The notes below the pieces were generated by a model. That model did no database searches. It was not told the DNA's origin and saw only the letters and a program-made list of their open reading frames with translations. A DNA stretch of 64,000 nt, taken from the NCBI RefSeq assembly GCF_001625195.1, contig NC_054391.1:5901157-5965156 (forward strand), written 5' to 3'. A program made the position numbers and the translations under genes. The stretch comes from Drechmeria coniospora (taxonomy: Eukaryota; Ascomycota; Sordariomycetes; Hypocreales; Ophiocordycipitaceae). The first letter of the stretch is position 1. Each line of letters begins with the position of its first letter. Below are positions 21,791 to 33,863 of the stretch, one piece after another.

Positions 21791-24700
21791 ATGGATCAAC
21801 CATCAGGCTGGTCGGTCGCGCTGCCTCCCGCCCCCGACAAGTCGAGCGAGCTGTACATCCACGACCACCCCTTTCGGTCCATCGCCATCGTGTCCTCGTC
21901 CCATGCTCTGATCCTTCGGTATAGCACTGCGGCGAGCGAGAGCGGCCAAGATGGCTCCCACGCTTCGCTGCACGCGGCGAAGCATCGGTCTGGCGGCGAC
22001 TCGGCGACTGCAAAGTGCATGGTGGAGTTTTCACCGATAACGAATCAACTTTTGAAAAATTACCGACCTCTGGCTTCTCGACCTGTCTACGGGACACTTG
22101 GATTGATCGCCGTCAACGGCGACGTTTTCCTCTCCATCATCACTCGTGCGGAAAGAACGGCAACGCTGCGGCCCGGTGAGACGGTAGAGCGCATCCTGAG
22201 CGTGGCATTCCACTGCCTGAGCAGCGCCGAGTACGACGATGTCGTCCCCCTGGACGTGGCCGAGCCTGCCTTTCCGGACACCGCAAACTCCCCGTACGGC
22301 CAGGGCCTAGGCCGGAGAGATGTGCTCATAGAGCACCCATGCCACGACCTCCAAAAACTTCTCAGCAATGGATCCTTCTACTACAGCACGGATTTTGACG
22401 TAACAAACCGATTACAGGACAGGTGAGGAGGTTCCGCGGCCGTCATTCCCGTACGCATCGTTGCCGCTGACCGGTGCGCAGGCCGATGAATTCGAACTCG
22501 TTTGACATAGACAACTTTGACGATACATACCTGTGGAACTCCTTTATGATCAGCCCGCTAGTTCAGTTTCGGTCGCGCCTCATGGCCCAAGAGCGGGAGG
22601 CTTTGGACTCCTCCCGCATCCTCACATCGGCCATACGAGGGTTCTGCAAGACCATGACTCTGCCGCAGAGCGCATCGCCCATTAGGGATTCCAAGAGCGG
22701 GATGCCGTCGTTTCTCACCCTCATATCACGGCTTTCATGTCGACGAGCGGGCACTCGATTCAACTCGAGGGGCATCGACGACGACGGGAATGTCGCCAAC
22801 TTTGTCGAATCCGAAACAATATTCTGGAGCTCGACGGGCACATTGTTCTCGTACGCTCAGGTTCGAGGCTCGGTTCCCGTGTTTTGGGAACAGGCTGCGG
22901 ACCTGCTTCCCGGTCGACAGAAGATCACGGTGACCCGATCCCAAGAGGGCGCGCAGCCGGCGTTTGACAAACACTTTGAAGACCTGGAGCACATATACGG
23001 CGCAGTTCACATCATCAACCTTCTCAGCGCGACGAAGCCTGCCGAGGTGGAGCTCAGCACCATGTACCGCAACGGCATACGGGCATCTCCGCTCAGCCGG
23101 CCGGGTGCCGACGGTTCCTCGGACCATGCCCTCCTGCAAGAGACACACTACGACTTCCATGCCGAGACCAAGGGCCCGGCAGGGTACGAAGCGGCCAAGG
23201 ACATCAGGCGGTATATTCACGGCTCGACAGATGGCTTTGCCTACTTCTTGGCGGAAGAAACGAGCGACGGCACCGTTGCGGGAGGCGAGAATTCCGGCGC
23301 CCGAGTGGTGGTTGTGCTGCAGCAAGAGGGCGTCTTCCGCACCAACTGCCTGGACTGTCTGGATCGGACGAATCTCATCCAGACCATCATCTCGCAAATG
23401 GCCGTCGACGAATTCCTAGGACACCGAGGAGACTACGCGGCGTCCGATTTCTGGATGAGGCACTCTAGCCTCTGGGCCGACAACGGCGACTCGCTGTCGA
23501 AAATTTACGCCGGGACCGGAGCGCTCAAGTCGTCGTTTACGAGGCATGGGAAGATGTCACTCTCGGGAGCGATGGCGGACATGCGCAAGTCAGTCCAGCG
23601 AATATATCACAACAACTTTGTCGACCCCTCGAGGCAGATGACTATCGACATGCTGCTGGGTCGGCTCATCGGGCAGACGCCGGTCCACCTGTTCGACCCC
23701 ATCAGCGACTTTGTATCGGTCGAGCTGGGGAAGAGGAGCGATGAGTTCTCCTCGTTCGAGACGATCAGCATCTGGACGGGAACGTTCAACCTGAACGGGC
23801 GGGCCGACGGCATCGACCACGACCTGTCGCCGTGGCTGTTCCCTCCCTCGGCGGGACCGGAGAAGGCCGACGTGTATGTCGTTGCCTTTCAAGAGATTGT
23901 CGAGCTCAGCCCGCAGCAAATCATGAACAGCGACCCTTCCAAGAAGTACCTTTGGGAGCAGGCGGTGCAGCAGACATTGAATGAGGGGCGGGAGGGCGTC
24001 GGGGGCGACCGATACGTGCTCCTGCGCAGCGGTCAGCTCGTGGGCGCGGCGCTGTGCGTATTCGTCAAGTCGTCGATCCTGGCCAACATTAAGAACGTGG
24101 AAGGGAGCGTCAAGAAGACGGGACTGTCCGGCATGGCTGGCAACAAGGGTGCCGTGGCGATTCGGTTCGACTACGCCAACACTCACATCTGCTTCGTGAC
24201 GGCCCACCTGGCGGCCGGCTTTGCCAACTACGACGAACGCAACCGAGATTACGCCACGATCCACCAGGGGCTGCGATTTCAGCGGAACAGGGGGATAGAG
24301 GACCACGGTAAGTGACGGCAACTCGAGGCGGATCGTGCGGGCACGGGATCCCTTTCTCCCCCCCCTTGGCTGACGTCGGGGTAGATGCGATCGTCTGGCT
24401 CGGCGACTTCAACTACCGCATCGGCCTGGGCCTCGAGAAGGCCAAGGGGCTGATCAAGAAGCGAGACTTGGCTAGCCTGTACGAGAACGACCAGCTGAAT
24501 CTCCAGATGGTGGCGGGGCTAGCCTTTCCGTTCTACTCGGAGGCGCACATCGCCTTCATGCCGACGTACAAGTTCGACATCGGGACGGACAACTACGACA
24601 GCTCGGAGAAGGCGAGGATCCCGGCCTGGACGGACCGGATCCTGAGGAAAGGCGTCAACATCCGGCAGCTCACGTACGATTCGGCACCTCTGAGGTTTTC

Positions 24701-25832
24701 CGACCACCGGCCGGTGTACGCGACGTTCGAGTGCAGGGTCAGCATCGTGAACGAGGCTCTGCGGGAGCGCATCAGCCACGAGCTGTACGAGCGCCGCAAG
24801 GCCGAGGTCGGGGACGCGACGGCGCACGTCGGCGACGGCGAAGACACGGAGGATGAAGACCTGATCGGGTACGACGCCATCGAACCGGGGCTCCCCCCGG
24901 CAAGCTCGGATCGGCAGAAGTGGTGGCTCGACAACAAACAACCGGCTCGCGCGCAGGTGTCGATTCCGAGCGGCGGCGACGGGCAGGCCGTGGTGCTCAA
25001 CCCGCAACGGCCGTCGAACCCGTTCGGTCACGGAGACGAAGCGGACTGGATCACGATTCCGCGACCGGCGGCGGACGCCTCGCTCTCGAGCATGTCGAGC
25101 TCGCCGTACGAGAAGGTGTCGCTTCCGCAGAGCACGGCGAAGGCGCAGGTCGCCTTGGGCGGAATTTCGTCTCGCGCGTACGAGCAGAGGAGCCGGCCCG
25201 AGGCGAGAGCGAGAGCGGGGCCGCCAGCGCCGCCTCCACCACGCCGACAGGGTGCCCCGTCGCGGCCGGTCACGACGGGCGATGGCGCATGGGAGGCGGC
25301 GGACGAAGGCGAGCTCGGCGAATCGGCGACTTCCTCGACACGGCACCTATCACGGCGACCCGTGAGCGGCGGCGGCGGCGGCAAGCCAGCACCGCCGGTT
25401 GCCAGGAAGCCTGCTCATCTAGCCACGAGCCCGCCTCCCGCACGGTGGGAAGCGGGCACGACGAGCGACAAGGCCCAGGGCGGTGACTTCCATGCTCGTC
25501 TGCCGCAAAGGTCACCGACGACGACGACGACGAGCGGGCAGCCAACGACCGCAGCGTCGCTCTTGGATGCTGCCCGAGGGCCGGCGGCGCTGCCCGAGCG
25601 GCGGATGGGCACGGCGGCATCAGTGGTCGTCGGCCAAGAGCGGCAGCTCGCACGCACGGGAACCGCGGCTGACGCGTCGGCAAGCTGGAACGGTTCGAGC
25701 ACGGGTCGGCGCGGCGAGGGCAGCAGCCGTGGCGATGGGCCGGTGGACCTTTTGGATTTGGGCACCGACGGCGGTGAGGAGATGTGCGGGTGGCAGTCGC
25801 TGCAGCCGAGCACCAAGTCGCCCTCACGATAG
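21791..25832 (+). CDS. Synaptojanin-like inositol polyphosphate 5-phosphatase (Inp52/53 type)
   Basis: Three exons, 21791-22422, 22482-24307 and 24385-25832, give 1301 aa. It combines an N-terminal Sac1 phosphoinositide phosphatase domain with a central 5-phosphatase domain, as in yeast Inp51-53. These remove phosphates from PI(4,5)P2 and other phosphoinositides in endocytosis and Golgi-endosome traffic. The Sac1 catalytic Cx5R motif is intact in NCLDCLDRTN near residue 500. The 5-phosphatase domain begins near 640 (TISIWTGTFNLNG) and shows WLGDFNYRI, PAWTDRIL and SDHRPV, its core metal- and phosphate-binding motifs. The C-terminal ~350 residues are proline-, serine- and glycine-rich (GPPAPPPPRRQG), a likely docking tail. 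It also carries an NPF triplet (PSNPFGHGD) that could bind EH domains. The C-terminal tail is longer than the catalytic core needs and low in complexity. Confidence 0.95.
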
Positions 25833-28305
25833 CAGAGGGAGGTTATTACGAGGCGCCTCTGCCCATGCGGCGGAACCACCGTGCTCGTGTGCATGCATTA
25901 ACACGTGCGAGGTTGGGGGCGAGTCAAGAGACCGAAGGTAGAGCAGGAGGCGTAGATGCACGCGGACGGGCACCTCGTGGACCTGCATGTTGTTGACGCG
26001 GTTTTCGTTCGCACTTGGCCGCCTACCAGGGGTGGCATCGAGGAGAGCGGGATGGAGGCACATGCACATCTAGCAGCCGTTTTTGACAACTATCCCGGGT
26101 GCATATGCCACGGCCGTATAGCGTGTCCGTGACTTGAGTGCCTGTCGACCACCCGTCCGACCACCCGTCCATGATGGACATCGCCATGTATTTTGTTTGG
26201 GTGTCGGTGACACCGCCGGTGCTCCGGCGCCACCACTCTGAGCGTCACGAGACCGGACGCGAGAGGGGGTGGCGAACGGGGCCTGAGCGAGCACCTGGGT
26301 GTGTGGAGGTGCTCTCATGGTGCATGCACAGGTACCTGATTTGAGGCTTCTCGCACATGACGCGCTGCAACACAGTCTACAGGCTAGCGTATGGTGATTG
26401 CAGCGCTTGGCTGTTTAGGTACCAATACCTAGTATTTTCGCTACCCAGAACTCCGTGCCCGTGAATACCTACTTGCTAGGTACTTAGTTGTGCTGTAGTT
26501 GTACAGTACCTCATGGAGCAGTATTGCAAGGTCAAGTACAGACAGCACTTACACCTACAAGGACGGAGTGCTCTGTTATTACTTATTCATGTTGTACTTG
26601 CAGTACATGGACTTAGCATAGATAAGTAGGTAGTAAGTATGAACGGAGTAGGCGTGCTCCGTAAGTCTACAACTACATGTAATACTTGCACTTGGGCGTT
26701 CTCGTCATTGCTGGTGAGCGTTGATAATACCGTATCAGCAAGTACAAGTACCGGTACTCCGTAATTGTAGGTACTGTAGGTCCCCGATGGTGGATGGCCT
26801 GATCAAAGGCCCACTGGTTAATTAGCCACTCCTCCGCATGCGAGTACTTATAGCACTTACAACATAAGAATAATACATTAACGGCGTGAGCTGAGTCGTG
26901 CGCTTCGCAGACAGGCACGTATTTACTCGCACTGAACGCGTTGTTAGGTCGGTACCGCGCTTTTCACCCCAACTGGTTGGTGCATGAACAGCAGGTACCT
27001 ACAGCTACGATGATCGAGACCTTGCCGACTTGCTGCATGAGTGACGCACCTGCTTCTCGCCGATAGGTGGCGGGCAAGTGCCTAAGTATTTCTACTGCTG
27101 ATACGGTGATACGGAGTAATAGTAGTAGGCACTGGTATCGGTACAAGCAATCGTTGGGAATCCAAGTACTTACCTACCACCAGCCGCTTGTCGCCGTGGC
27201 TGTTTTCGCTCTCCGCGCCATCGGTGTGGCACCTGCCACCCAACCGCTGTCATGGCTGCCACTAGCCAGCGGGCCACACATTAGGGCGCTATTACTGACC
27301 ACGCATTAGTGGTGGCAGCCTGGGATACGTCGATACATGATGGGTACTTGTCCACGGTGTGCCGTTTGCACGTATTCCCATGTACCAGCACGTTCTCAAT
27401 AATGAATCTTCGGCAGGTCTGCCGGCTGGTGGCGGGTTGATGCTGCAAGGCTTTTCACCTACGGAGTACTTTAGTAGGTCGTGCAAGTACTTTCTTGTAC
27501 CTGTACAGTACCACGGCGGCCGAGGTTACCGAGTACACTGTACACCTAATACTTACAGCAGCACTCACCGTCCTTGTATCTTCACATCCCTACCCTACTA
27601 ACCTGCTGTTAGTGCGGTGCGCACAAGGACAGTGCAGTCCTACCACGCCGTACTAAGTATGTAAACGCCCGGGGCCCGTCCCATCGTCGTTGCCATCTCC
27701 CGTCTCCCACACCTCTTTTCTTTGCCTTCCTGATCCTGACCGCCTGTCCATCATCGACAGTGCATCCTTCTCCCATTTCCCCCGGGTTGAGGAACACCGG
27801 GGTTGCCCCTTTCTGTCCGCGTTTGTGTCCCTGCCTGCTGCGTCAAGGCTCACCTCGACTCAGGATCGAAAAGCAACCGACAACTTCTGGCAAGACTCCA
27901 ACACCAAATCTCCCCTCTCTCGACCTCTTTCTACTCTTGAGCGTGAAATATTTTCGTGAACCCTAAACTGCGTACCCGCGCGTCCAGCACGTCGCCGCAC
28001 CAGCGCAGGCAAACGTTCACACCTTCGCGTTCGCAGGAACGGGAGGTCAAGTTCGTCTGGCGACGCTGCACCACGAAGCATCGTCGTATATCCATCCGTA
28101 CGGGTGGATGGGCCTGGAGATACGTACACGCGCACATATGTATGTGTAGGTATATGCGTATGCGTATCGACAGGTCTATGACGACTTGCCACCGTACCGT
28201 TCACTCTTCGCTCGCCGTCGACAACGTCGTCCAATAATCGACGCCGGCAGCCGTTGCGTTACGCAGCGAGAAACCTGTCATCGCATCGAGCATTCCTCGA
28301 CCGTC
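25833..28305. repeat. Intergenic region with GTAC-rich island 3 (about 26400-27660)
   Basis: The first ~550 bases carry nothing I recognise. From about 26400 the sequence is dense in AAGTAC, TACTCCGTA and GTACCTA words without coding frames. From about 27660 it becomes C/T-rich and is probably the leader of the small gene at 28306. Confidence 0.6.
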
Positions 28306-28800
28306 ATGGCTTCTCTCCATGATGACGACGCAAAACCTCCCGCTTCGACGGCCCACACGCGCATTCTCATATGGCGCTCCGAGGTCGCCACGGCCCTCGC
28401 CTCCCCGGCCTGCCCCCTCTCCTCCGCCTCGACGACGTCATCTGCCGCCTCGGCAACCTCGAGCGCCATCACCGCCGCCTCCCTTCCCGTGCCCTCGCAA
28501 GGCCACCGGCTACCTCGCTTCTGGACTCTTCTCGTCCGCCGCCTCTCCTTCCGCAAGCACGCCGACGATGACGGTGAGGTGGGCCCCCACGGCGAGGTCA
28601 TACGAACCGCCATGTACCGTACGGCACCTCAGCAGCTGGACCAGCTGGAGAGGGCGCACGAGGCGGAGGAGATGGGCCTTGGGGAGGAGAGCAGCGGTGA
28701 CGGCGCTGCCGCTGCCGCCAAAGGGCGCAAGAAGGCAGAGAGGTTGGCCCGAGCAGCTAGGCTGCTGAGGCAGCAGAAACCTCACGTGGACGCTTCTTAG
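28306..28800 (+). CDS. Small hypothetical protein with basic helical C-terminus
   Basis: A single-exon frame of 164 aa from ATG 28306, preceded by a C-rich leader and GACCGTC. The N-terminal half is Ala/Ser/Thr-rich and low in complexity. A more structured part follows, LPRFWTLLVRRLSFRK, then RTAPQQLDQLERAHEAEEMG. It ends in a Lys/Arg/Ala-rich helix (KGRKKAERLARAARLLRQQK) that looks like a nuclear-localisation or nucleic-acid-binding tail. No family is recognised and no signal peptide is seen. Codon use is GC3-rich like the neighbouring genes, which favours a real gene, but overlapping frames on both strands are also long here. Confidence 0.5.
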   Translation: MASLHDDDAKPPASTAHTRILIWRSEVATALASPACPLSSASTTSSAASATSSAITAASLPVPSQGHRLPRFWTLLVRRLSFRKHADDDGEVGPHGEVIRTAMYRTAPQQLDQLERAHEAEEMGLGEESSGDGAAAAAKGRKKAERLARAARLLRQQKPHVDAS

Positions 28801-29027
28801 TCGAGAAGCGAAGACGGCAACCGACGACGATGACGACGCCGTTGAGACTGCCGTTCTTGCTACACGAGGAGCTCATCCGCGGGCATAAAGGCCCTTTTGT
28901 TCGTCGTCGTCGTTGGAGAGACAGTGGCCGTCGGCTCATCCACTCGAGCAAATTGACAGCCACGACGGGCCATGCCATATCCAACCACCATACTCTGTAC
29001 ATACCTGCGCATGCCAGCTGACTTACA

Positions 29028-29135
29028 GCACCACCATCACCACACCACCATCACCGCACCACCATCACCGCACCACCATCACCGCACCACCATCACCGCA
29101 CCACCATCACCGCACCACCATCACCGCACCACCAT
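29028..29135. repeat. 14-bp tandem repeat, about 7.5 copies
   Basis: The unit is CACCACCATCACCG, nearly perfect in every copy. The first unit differs at its last base. It is intergenic; because 14 is not a multiple of 3, it is unlikely to be coding. Confidence 0.9.
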
Positions 29136-29536
29136 CTATCGAGCGACATAATTGACAGAAATCACCACATCGATAATACCCCACCCTTTCATCACGAACA
29201 TGAATCACGTATGCTTTCTAGACCTGGAGCACGGTCACGGTCACATACTTCACTTGAACTACGCAATCATTGGCGATCTTTATCTTGGCAATGGCCATTT
29301 TTGTTTCTTGATCATCAATCCACCACCGACGACAAGTTCTACCGCCCGCGCCGCGCCAACAGCTTTGGGGGGACGGACAGATGCGCAACCTCGACCCACG
29401 TAGCTAGACTAGTACCACGGTGAAACTGAGCTGTCTTCTGCATCGCCGTCATCCCCGCCGTTGTCCGTCGTGTGCTGCGAAGAGATCGTCATCCGTCGGC
29501 TGCGGACAATATCTTCCTCATGAGTGATTGTTTCCT

Positions 29537-29592
29537 TGGGGGTTGGGGGGAACGGGGGAGAACGGGGGAGAACGGGGGAGGGGGGAGGGGGG
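29537..29592. repeat. G-rich tandem repeat
   Basis: Three perfect AACGGGGGAG units at 29551-29580, flanked by further G runs. The plus strand has more than four runs of four or more Gs, so quadruplex formation is possible. Confidence 0.85.
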
Positions 29593-30155
29593 ACCACACA
29601 ATGCCACGATTCCTTCTCTCCCAACGGTGATGAGCCATCGAGTCGGGGGAAGCACGCCCGCAAGGGGGATTCAAAACCAGACGAGTAAACAACAGAAAGA
29701 GCATTTTGCCTGTGTCGATCCTGCAAAATGGAGAATCGATAGTCTCGAGACAAACAAGGAAACACCAGGGCAAAATCTGGTGGGGGGGAACCATTCGCGA
29801 TACCGTGGACCGGCAGGGAGAGCGTCGCCGCCGTCTGTTGCGTAGACGGGGACGCCGGCTCTCCCGGTCCGATGGGAGGAATAAGACAATAGAAGACGGC
29901 GACATCCATGCTCGCGCCCAATACGCTCCCCTCCCTCCCTGGCCGTGATATCCCGCCAATCCCTCCCGCCATGCCGATAAATCAAACGCATCGCGCGCCT
30001 GCGCAACATCACCTGCCTGCCAGCCCTAAAAATAGAGGCACGTCGCCGCTCGCCAAACACGAGGGTGGGAAGGCGAGCGGCCGGCGGCCGAACATCGCGC
30101 CTCGGTTCCGGTATGCCGAGGCGCCCATGACATCGGGTGGGTGAGAGAAGGGGAT

Positions 30156-31596
30156 TTACGAGCCGGCCGCGGGGGCGGGCTCCTCGGCCTTGGTCTCCTC
30201 CTCGGCCGCGGGCTTGGACGCCTCACCCTCCTCCTTCTTGCCAGCCTCGCCGCCGGCAGCCTCGGCGTCGGCGCTGTCGGACGAGGTCCAGAGGGTGAGG
30301 TTGTCGCGCAGCAGCTGCATGATAAGAGTGCTGTCGCGGTACGACTCCTCGGACAACGAGTCGAGCTCGGCGATGGCGTCGTCAAAGGCCTGCTTGGCCA
30401 AGTGGCAAGCACGGTCGGGCGAGTTCAGGATCTCGTAGTAGAAGACGGAAAAGTTCAGGGCAAGACCGAGACGAATGGGGTGAGTGGGCGTCAGGTCGGT
30501 CTGGGCAACATCGGTGGCGTTCTGCAGACCATGTCCGGTTAGTACCGACTCGTGGCACGACGAGGACACGGCGTCGACGCGGGATGCCATGCGTTCGGCC
30601 ATGGAGGTTGCGCACCTTGTAGGCCTCGTGCGCGGCAGTGGCGGCGAGCTTGCGCTTCTCGCCCGAGGCGAACTCGGCGAGGTAGCGGTGGTAGTCACCC
30701 TTCCTATGATGGCGAGGCAACGATCAGTCGTGAACGGCGCCCGTCGATGACATCGACACCATGGTGAACCGATGGAGACCCGAGGGAGGGAGGTCATACA
30801 TCTTGTGGTAGAAGACCTTGGACTCGCCCGTGGCGGCGTTGGGGATGAGGCTGTCGTCGAGGACGTTGAGCACGTCCTGGCAGACCTGCTCGAGCTCCAG
30901 CTCAATCTTGGAGCGGTACTCCTTGATGGTGGAGACGTGCTTCTCGGAGCCCTTGGACTCCTCCTTTTGCTCGATGGAGGAGATGATACGCCACGAGGCA
31001 CGGCGGGTACCGACGACGTTCTTGTAGGCGACGCTCAGGAGGTTACGCTCGTCCACGGTGAGCTCGCCACCAATCTTGGCGACCTCCTTCATGTATGTTA
31101 CCATCTCATCGTAACGCTCGGCCTGCTCGCAAAGGCGAGCCAGGAAAGTCTTGCTGTGGTGCGCCGTCGGGCGTTAGCGTGCGAACCTCGGCAGCGAACA
31201 CGTGCAGGCGAGCCCGAGGCTGCGGACGAACCTTTCACGCTGTGGGAGATGCGAGTCAGCACGGATTTCCGATGGCGGTGGAGAGATGATCGAGGATCGT
31301 TGAGGTCCGCGAAGGAGGGGAAGTGGAGGGGGCGAGCCGGGACGAGCGGGAGGCGCCGGACCGCCAATCCTCCATCAGAGGCGGCAAGATGCCCCGGCCA
31401 TGCACCGCGACGCTCCTCACATGCAGATTTCCCTCGGAGATGGGGCATTGAGGCGTCGGCGCAGCCTCAAGGTGGGCGGTGAGGCTGGGAAACGCCCGTG
31501 GGCGATGAAAAGCGAGCGAGGGAGAGGGGGGAGGGAGAGCGGGAGGGAGAGCGGAGAAGGCGGAGCGAGTGAGAGAGCACGTACCTCGGTGGTCAT
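30156..31596 (-). CDS. 14-3-3 protein
   Basis: Five exons in transcript order, 31585-31596 (12 nt), 31232-31239 (8 nt), 30800-31153, 30616-30703 and 30156-30521, give 275 aa. 14-3-3 dimers bind phosphoserine/threonine clients and act in signalling, cell cycle and morphogenesis. The product reads [20 protein letters not shown], then the diagnostic block [20 protein letters not shown], the YRSKIE segment and the C-terminal signature [18 protein letters not shown]. The phosphopeptide-binding Lys, Arg, Arg and Tyr lie in helices alphaC and alphaE. The tail is an acidic, Ala/Glu-rich extension, as in other fungal 14-3-3s. The two micro-exons were assigned because the junctions (GAG|GTACGT, CACAG|CGTGAAAG|GTTCGT, CACAG|CAAGAC) restore the invariant N-terminus. 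Confidence 0.95.
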
Positions 31597-33863
31597 GGTG
31601 ACTGAATGTAAACTAAGCGAAGTGGCGAGTTTGGTTGGTTGTTGGATCGAAGGATGATGCTTGCGAAGATGCAGGAGATGAGTTCGGCAGGCAGAAACGA
31701 GGCGTTGAAGACGACAGAAGAGGGGGTGGGTGTTTATATTTTGATTGTGGATAGGTCTGGATCCGGGTTGGTTTTTTTGGGCCTATCTGGCCTGGGAGTG
31801 ACGGTCTTGGAGGCGGAGCCGGTCACTGGTTAGCCAGCGGCTGCGTCACGAACAGCTGGCGGGCCATTAGGGACAGCTGGCGCCAAGTGGCCCAATGCCA
31901 GGCCAGTCAGTCAGACAGGCAAATGAGGGAGCGGGGTGCGGAGAGAGGAACTAGCAGGCAGCTATTGAGGGAGGTAAGTACGGAGTACGTACGTACATGC
32001 TGTACTTAGGTACCTTCGTGTACTTACCTGCCAATGTACCCGCTAAGTAAGTAGGTAAGTAAGTAATAAGTACTTTGTACGGAGACGGAGTACTAATACT
32101 AGGCATGACCAGCCTTCCCTTGTATTATCCTCACGTCAGTACTTTAGGACCTAGTGCTGTGCTTGCAGGGCAAGTACTGGGGGTAATGCCTTAGTACCAA
32201 GGTACCCAAGTACTGTGCCTATCTCAAAATTGGTACGGCGAGTACGAGGTACCGCAGGTAATAAGTGCTTACCTGCTAGGTACTACTTGCTGAAGTATAA
32301 GTAGGCAATACTAGGTAGGCTAGTACGGAGTACTTACCTTACAGTACGTGAGTGTTGATAGCCTCATGGCCACGGCTTCCCGCTTCTGGCCCTCTGGCCT
32401 ACGATCTGCCACGGAGAGCCACTAGGGCAGTAAGTACTGGCAATCGCAGTTTTATGACGGCAGCTATCCTACCTACCTACCTACCTCGTAGATATCGACT
32501 CGGATGTGCCAGCATGATCGTAATTGTATTCTACCGCTCTCTGGAGCCCAGGTTGGTCTGGGTACGAAGGTTGGGACCCAGAGTACAAGCCCAACCACGA
32601 CTACCAAGTAAGTACAGGTACCTGGTATTAGGTTATAGGCACCGTCCCAAACAACGCTCCTCCCTTTCCACTATTACTGTACAGTACGTATCAGGATCCA
32701 TCTACAGTACGGCACATACTTTCATCCAGTACGTTGGCATTGTAGCATCGGCACCATATATTTACTTGCACATACAGTATGTGTCTTCGGAGTTACAGTA
32801 CAGTGGCTCATGAGCGTAATACTCCTTAGTACTCCGTACCCTTGTTGACTTCAATTTCAGGTACAAGCAAGCTCTTGGTGCTGCAGTGATTATTAGATTA
32901 TTAGCACGTTCCACCAAGTCCAGCGCCAGGTGCCCCAAATTGTACTGCCCAAAATGTACTGTACCTCGCAGCGACCTCTCTTCCCTCGAATGAGGGACAT
33001 GATCCGACGAGGGCGACATTGCGCTCCATCTAATCCAGATCTTCAAGCAACGGTCACTCGGTTTTGTGCGTATCGACAGACGCTGCCTCCCTCCTTCGCG
33101 GTTCATGCTCTTCCTACTCGAGGCACTTTCAAGACGTTCGCAATACTACCTTGGCAGGTTCGTAGGTACCTTCATCTGCCGTGCTACCAAAAGCAGCAAC
33201 GCAAGCGTGGCCCTACGTACTCGCCGGTTGGCGCGTGGAGCGGTGCATGCAACCAACCCAGTTGGTTGTTCGTACCTGTCAAGGCAAATGGACGCCATCT
33301 GTTGATCCCCACGATATTGACGGGGATACCGAATGGCAAGGACACTCCATGTCGTGGCTTTCCATGCGAGCAGGAGCATGCTTTGGGTGATGTGATGGTA
33401 ATGGCGATGCCAAAAATTACCGCCAGGACCCTGCCAATCATGAAAAAGACAAAAGACGGCCAAGGCTCCACGGCCACGGAAATTTCTGGACACCAAAGGT
33501 CATGCGATGCGGCTTCACATGACGATTTCGCTCCCTATTTCTTTGCCTCGGCTTATTCGGTGTGCAACATACCTGCATTGTACGCAGCATGACCTGCCCG
33601 GGTGGTGAGTCACGTCGACGACTACGTGCGAAGTGGGAGAGCACATGGCGCATACGCATGAGGTTCGCGCCAGTCGCTTCGCACCAGCGTAGCTGTACAG
33701 GCCGTCGTTGTATACGATATGTACCGTATCGTTTCGGTGTGGTATCAAATTCGGGTTCCCCTTTCAGTCCCCTTTCAGAGGGCGTTGGTCCCATGTCGCG
33801 CAGGCCAACGAGTTGCCAGCCCCGGCCGCCCTGTCCACGGCCGAACGGCGCCGATGCAACGTG
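31597..33863. repeat. 14-3-3 promoter region and GTAC-rich island 4 (about 31970-32860)
   Basis: 31597-31970 is the likely 14-3-3 promoter and leader. From 31970 to about 32860 the DNA is packed with TACGGAGTAC, AAGTAAGTA iterations and GTACC words. 32861-33863 includes a 220-codon open frame from a GTG at 32930. It matches no family and has no convincing start, so I do not call a gene. Confidence 0.6.

Larger units (their letters stand above)
28801..30155. other. Intergenic region with two simple-repeat tracts
   Basis: It lies between the small hypothetical gene and the 14-3-3 stop codon. It contains a 14-bp tandem repeat (29028-29135) and a G-rich repeat (29537-29592). The long minus-strand frame at 29409-29972 has no recognisable domain and overlaps others. 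Confidence 0.5.

Noticed and set aside
32930..33592. 220-codon open frame in otherwise empty DNA
   Set aside because: It starts at a GTG, matches no family by eye, overlaps several other open frames and carries no intron or leader support.
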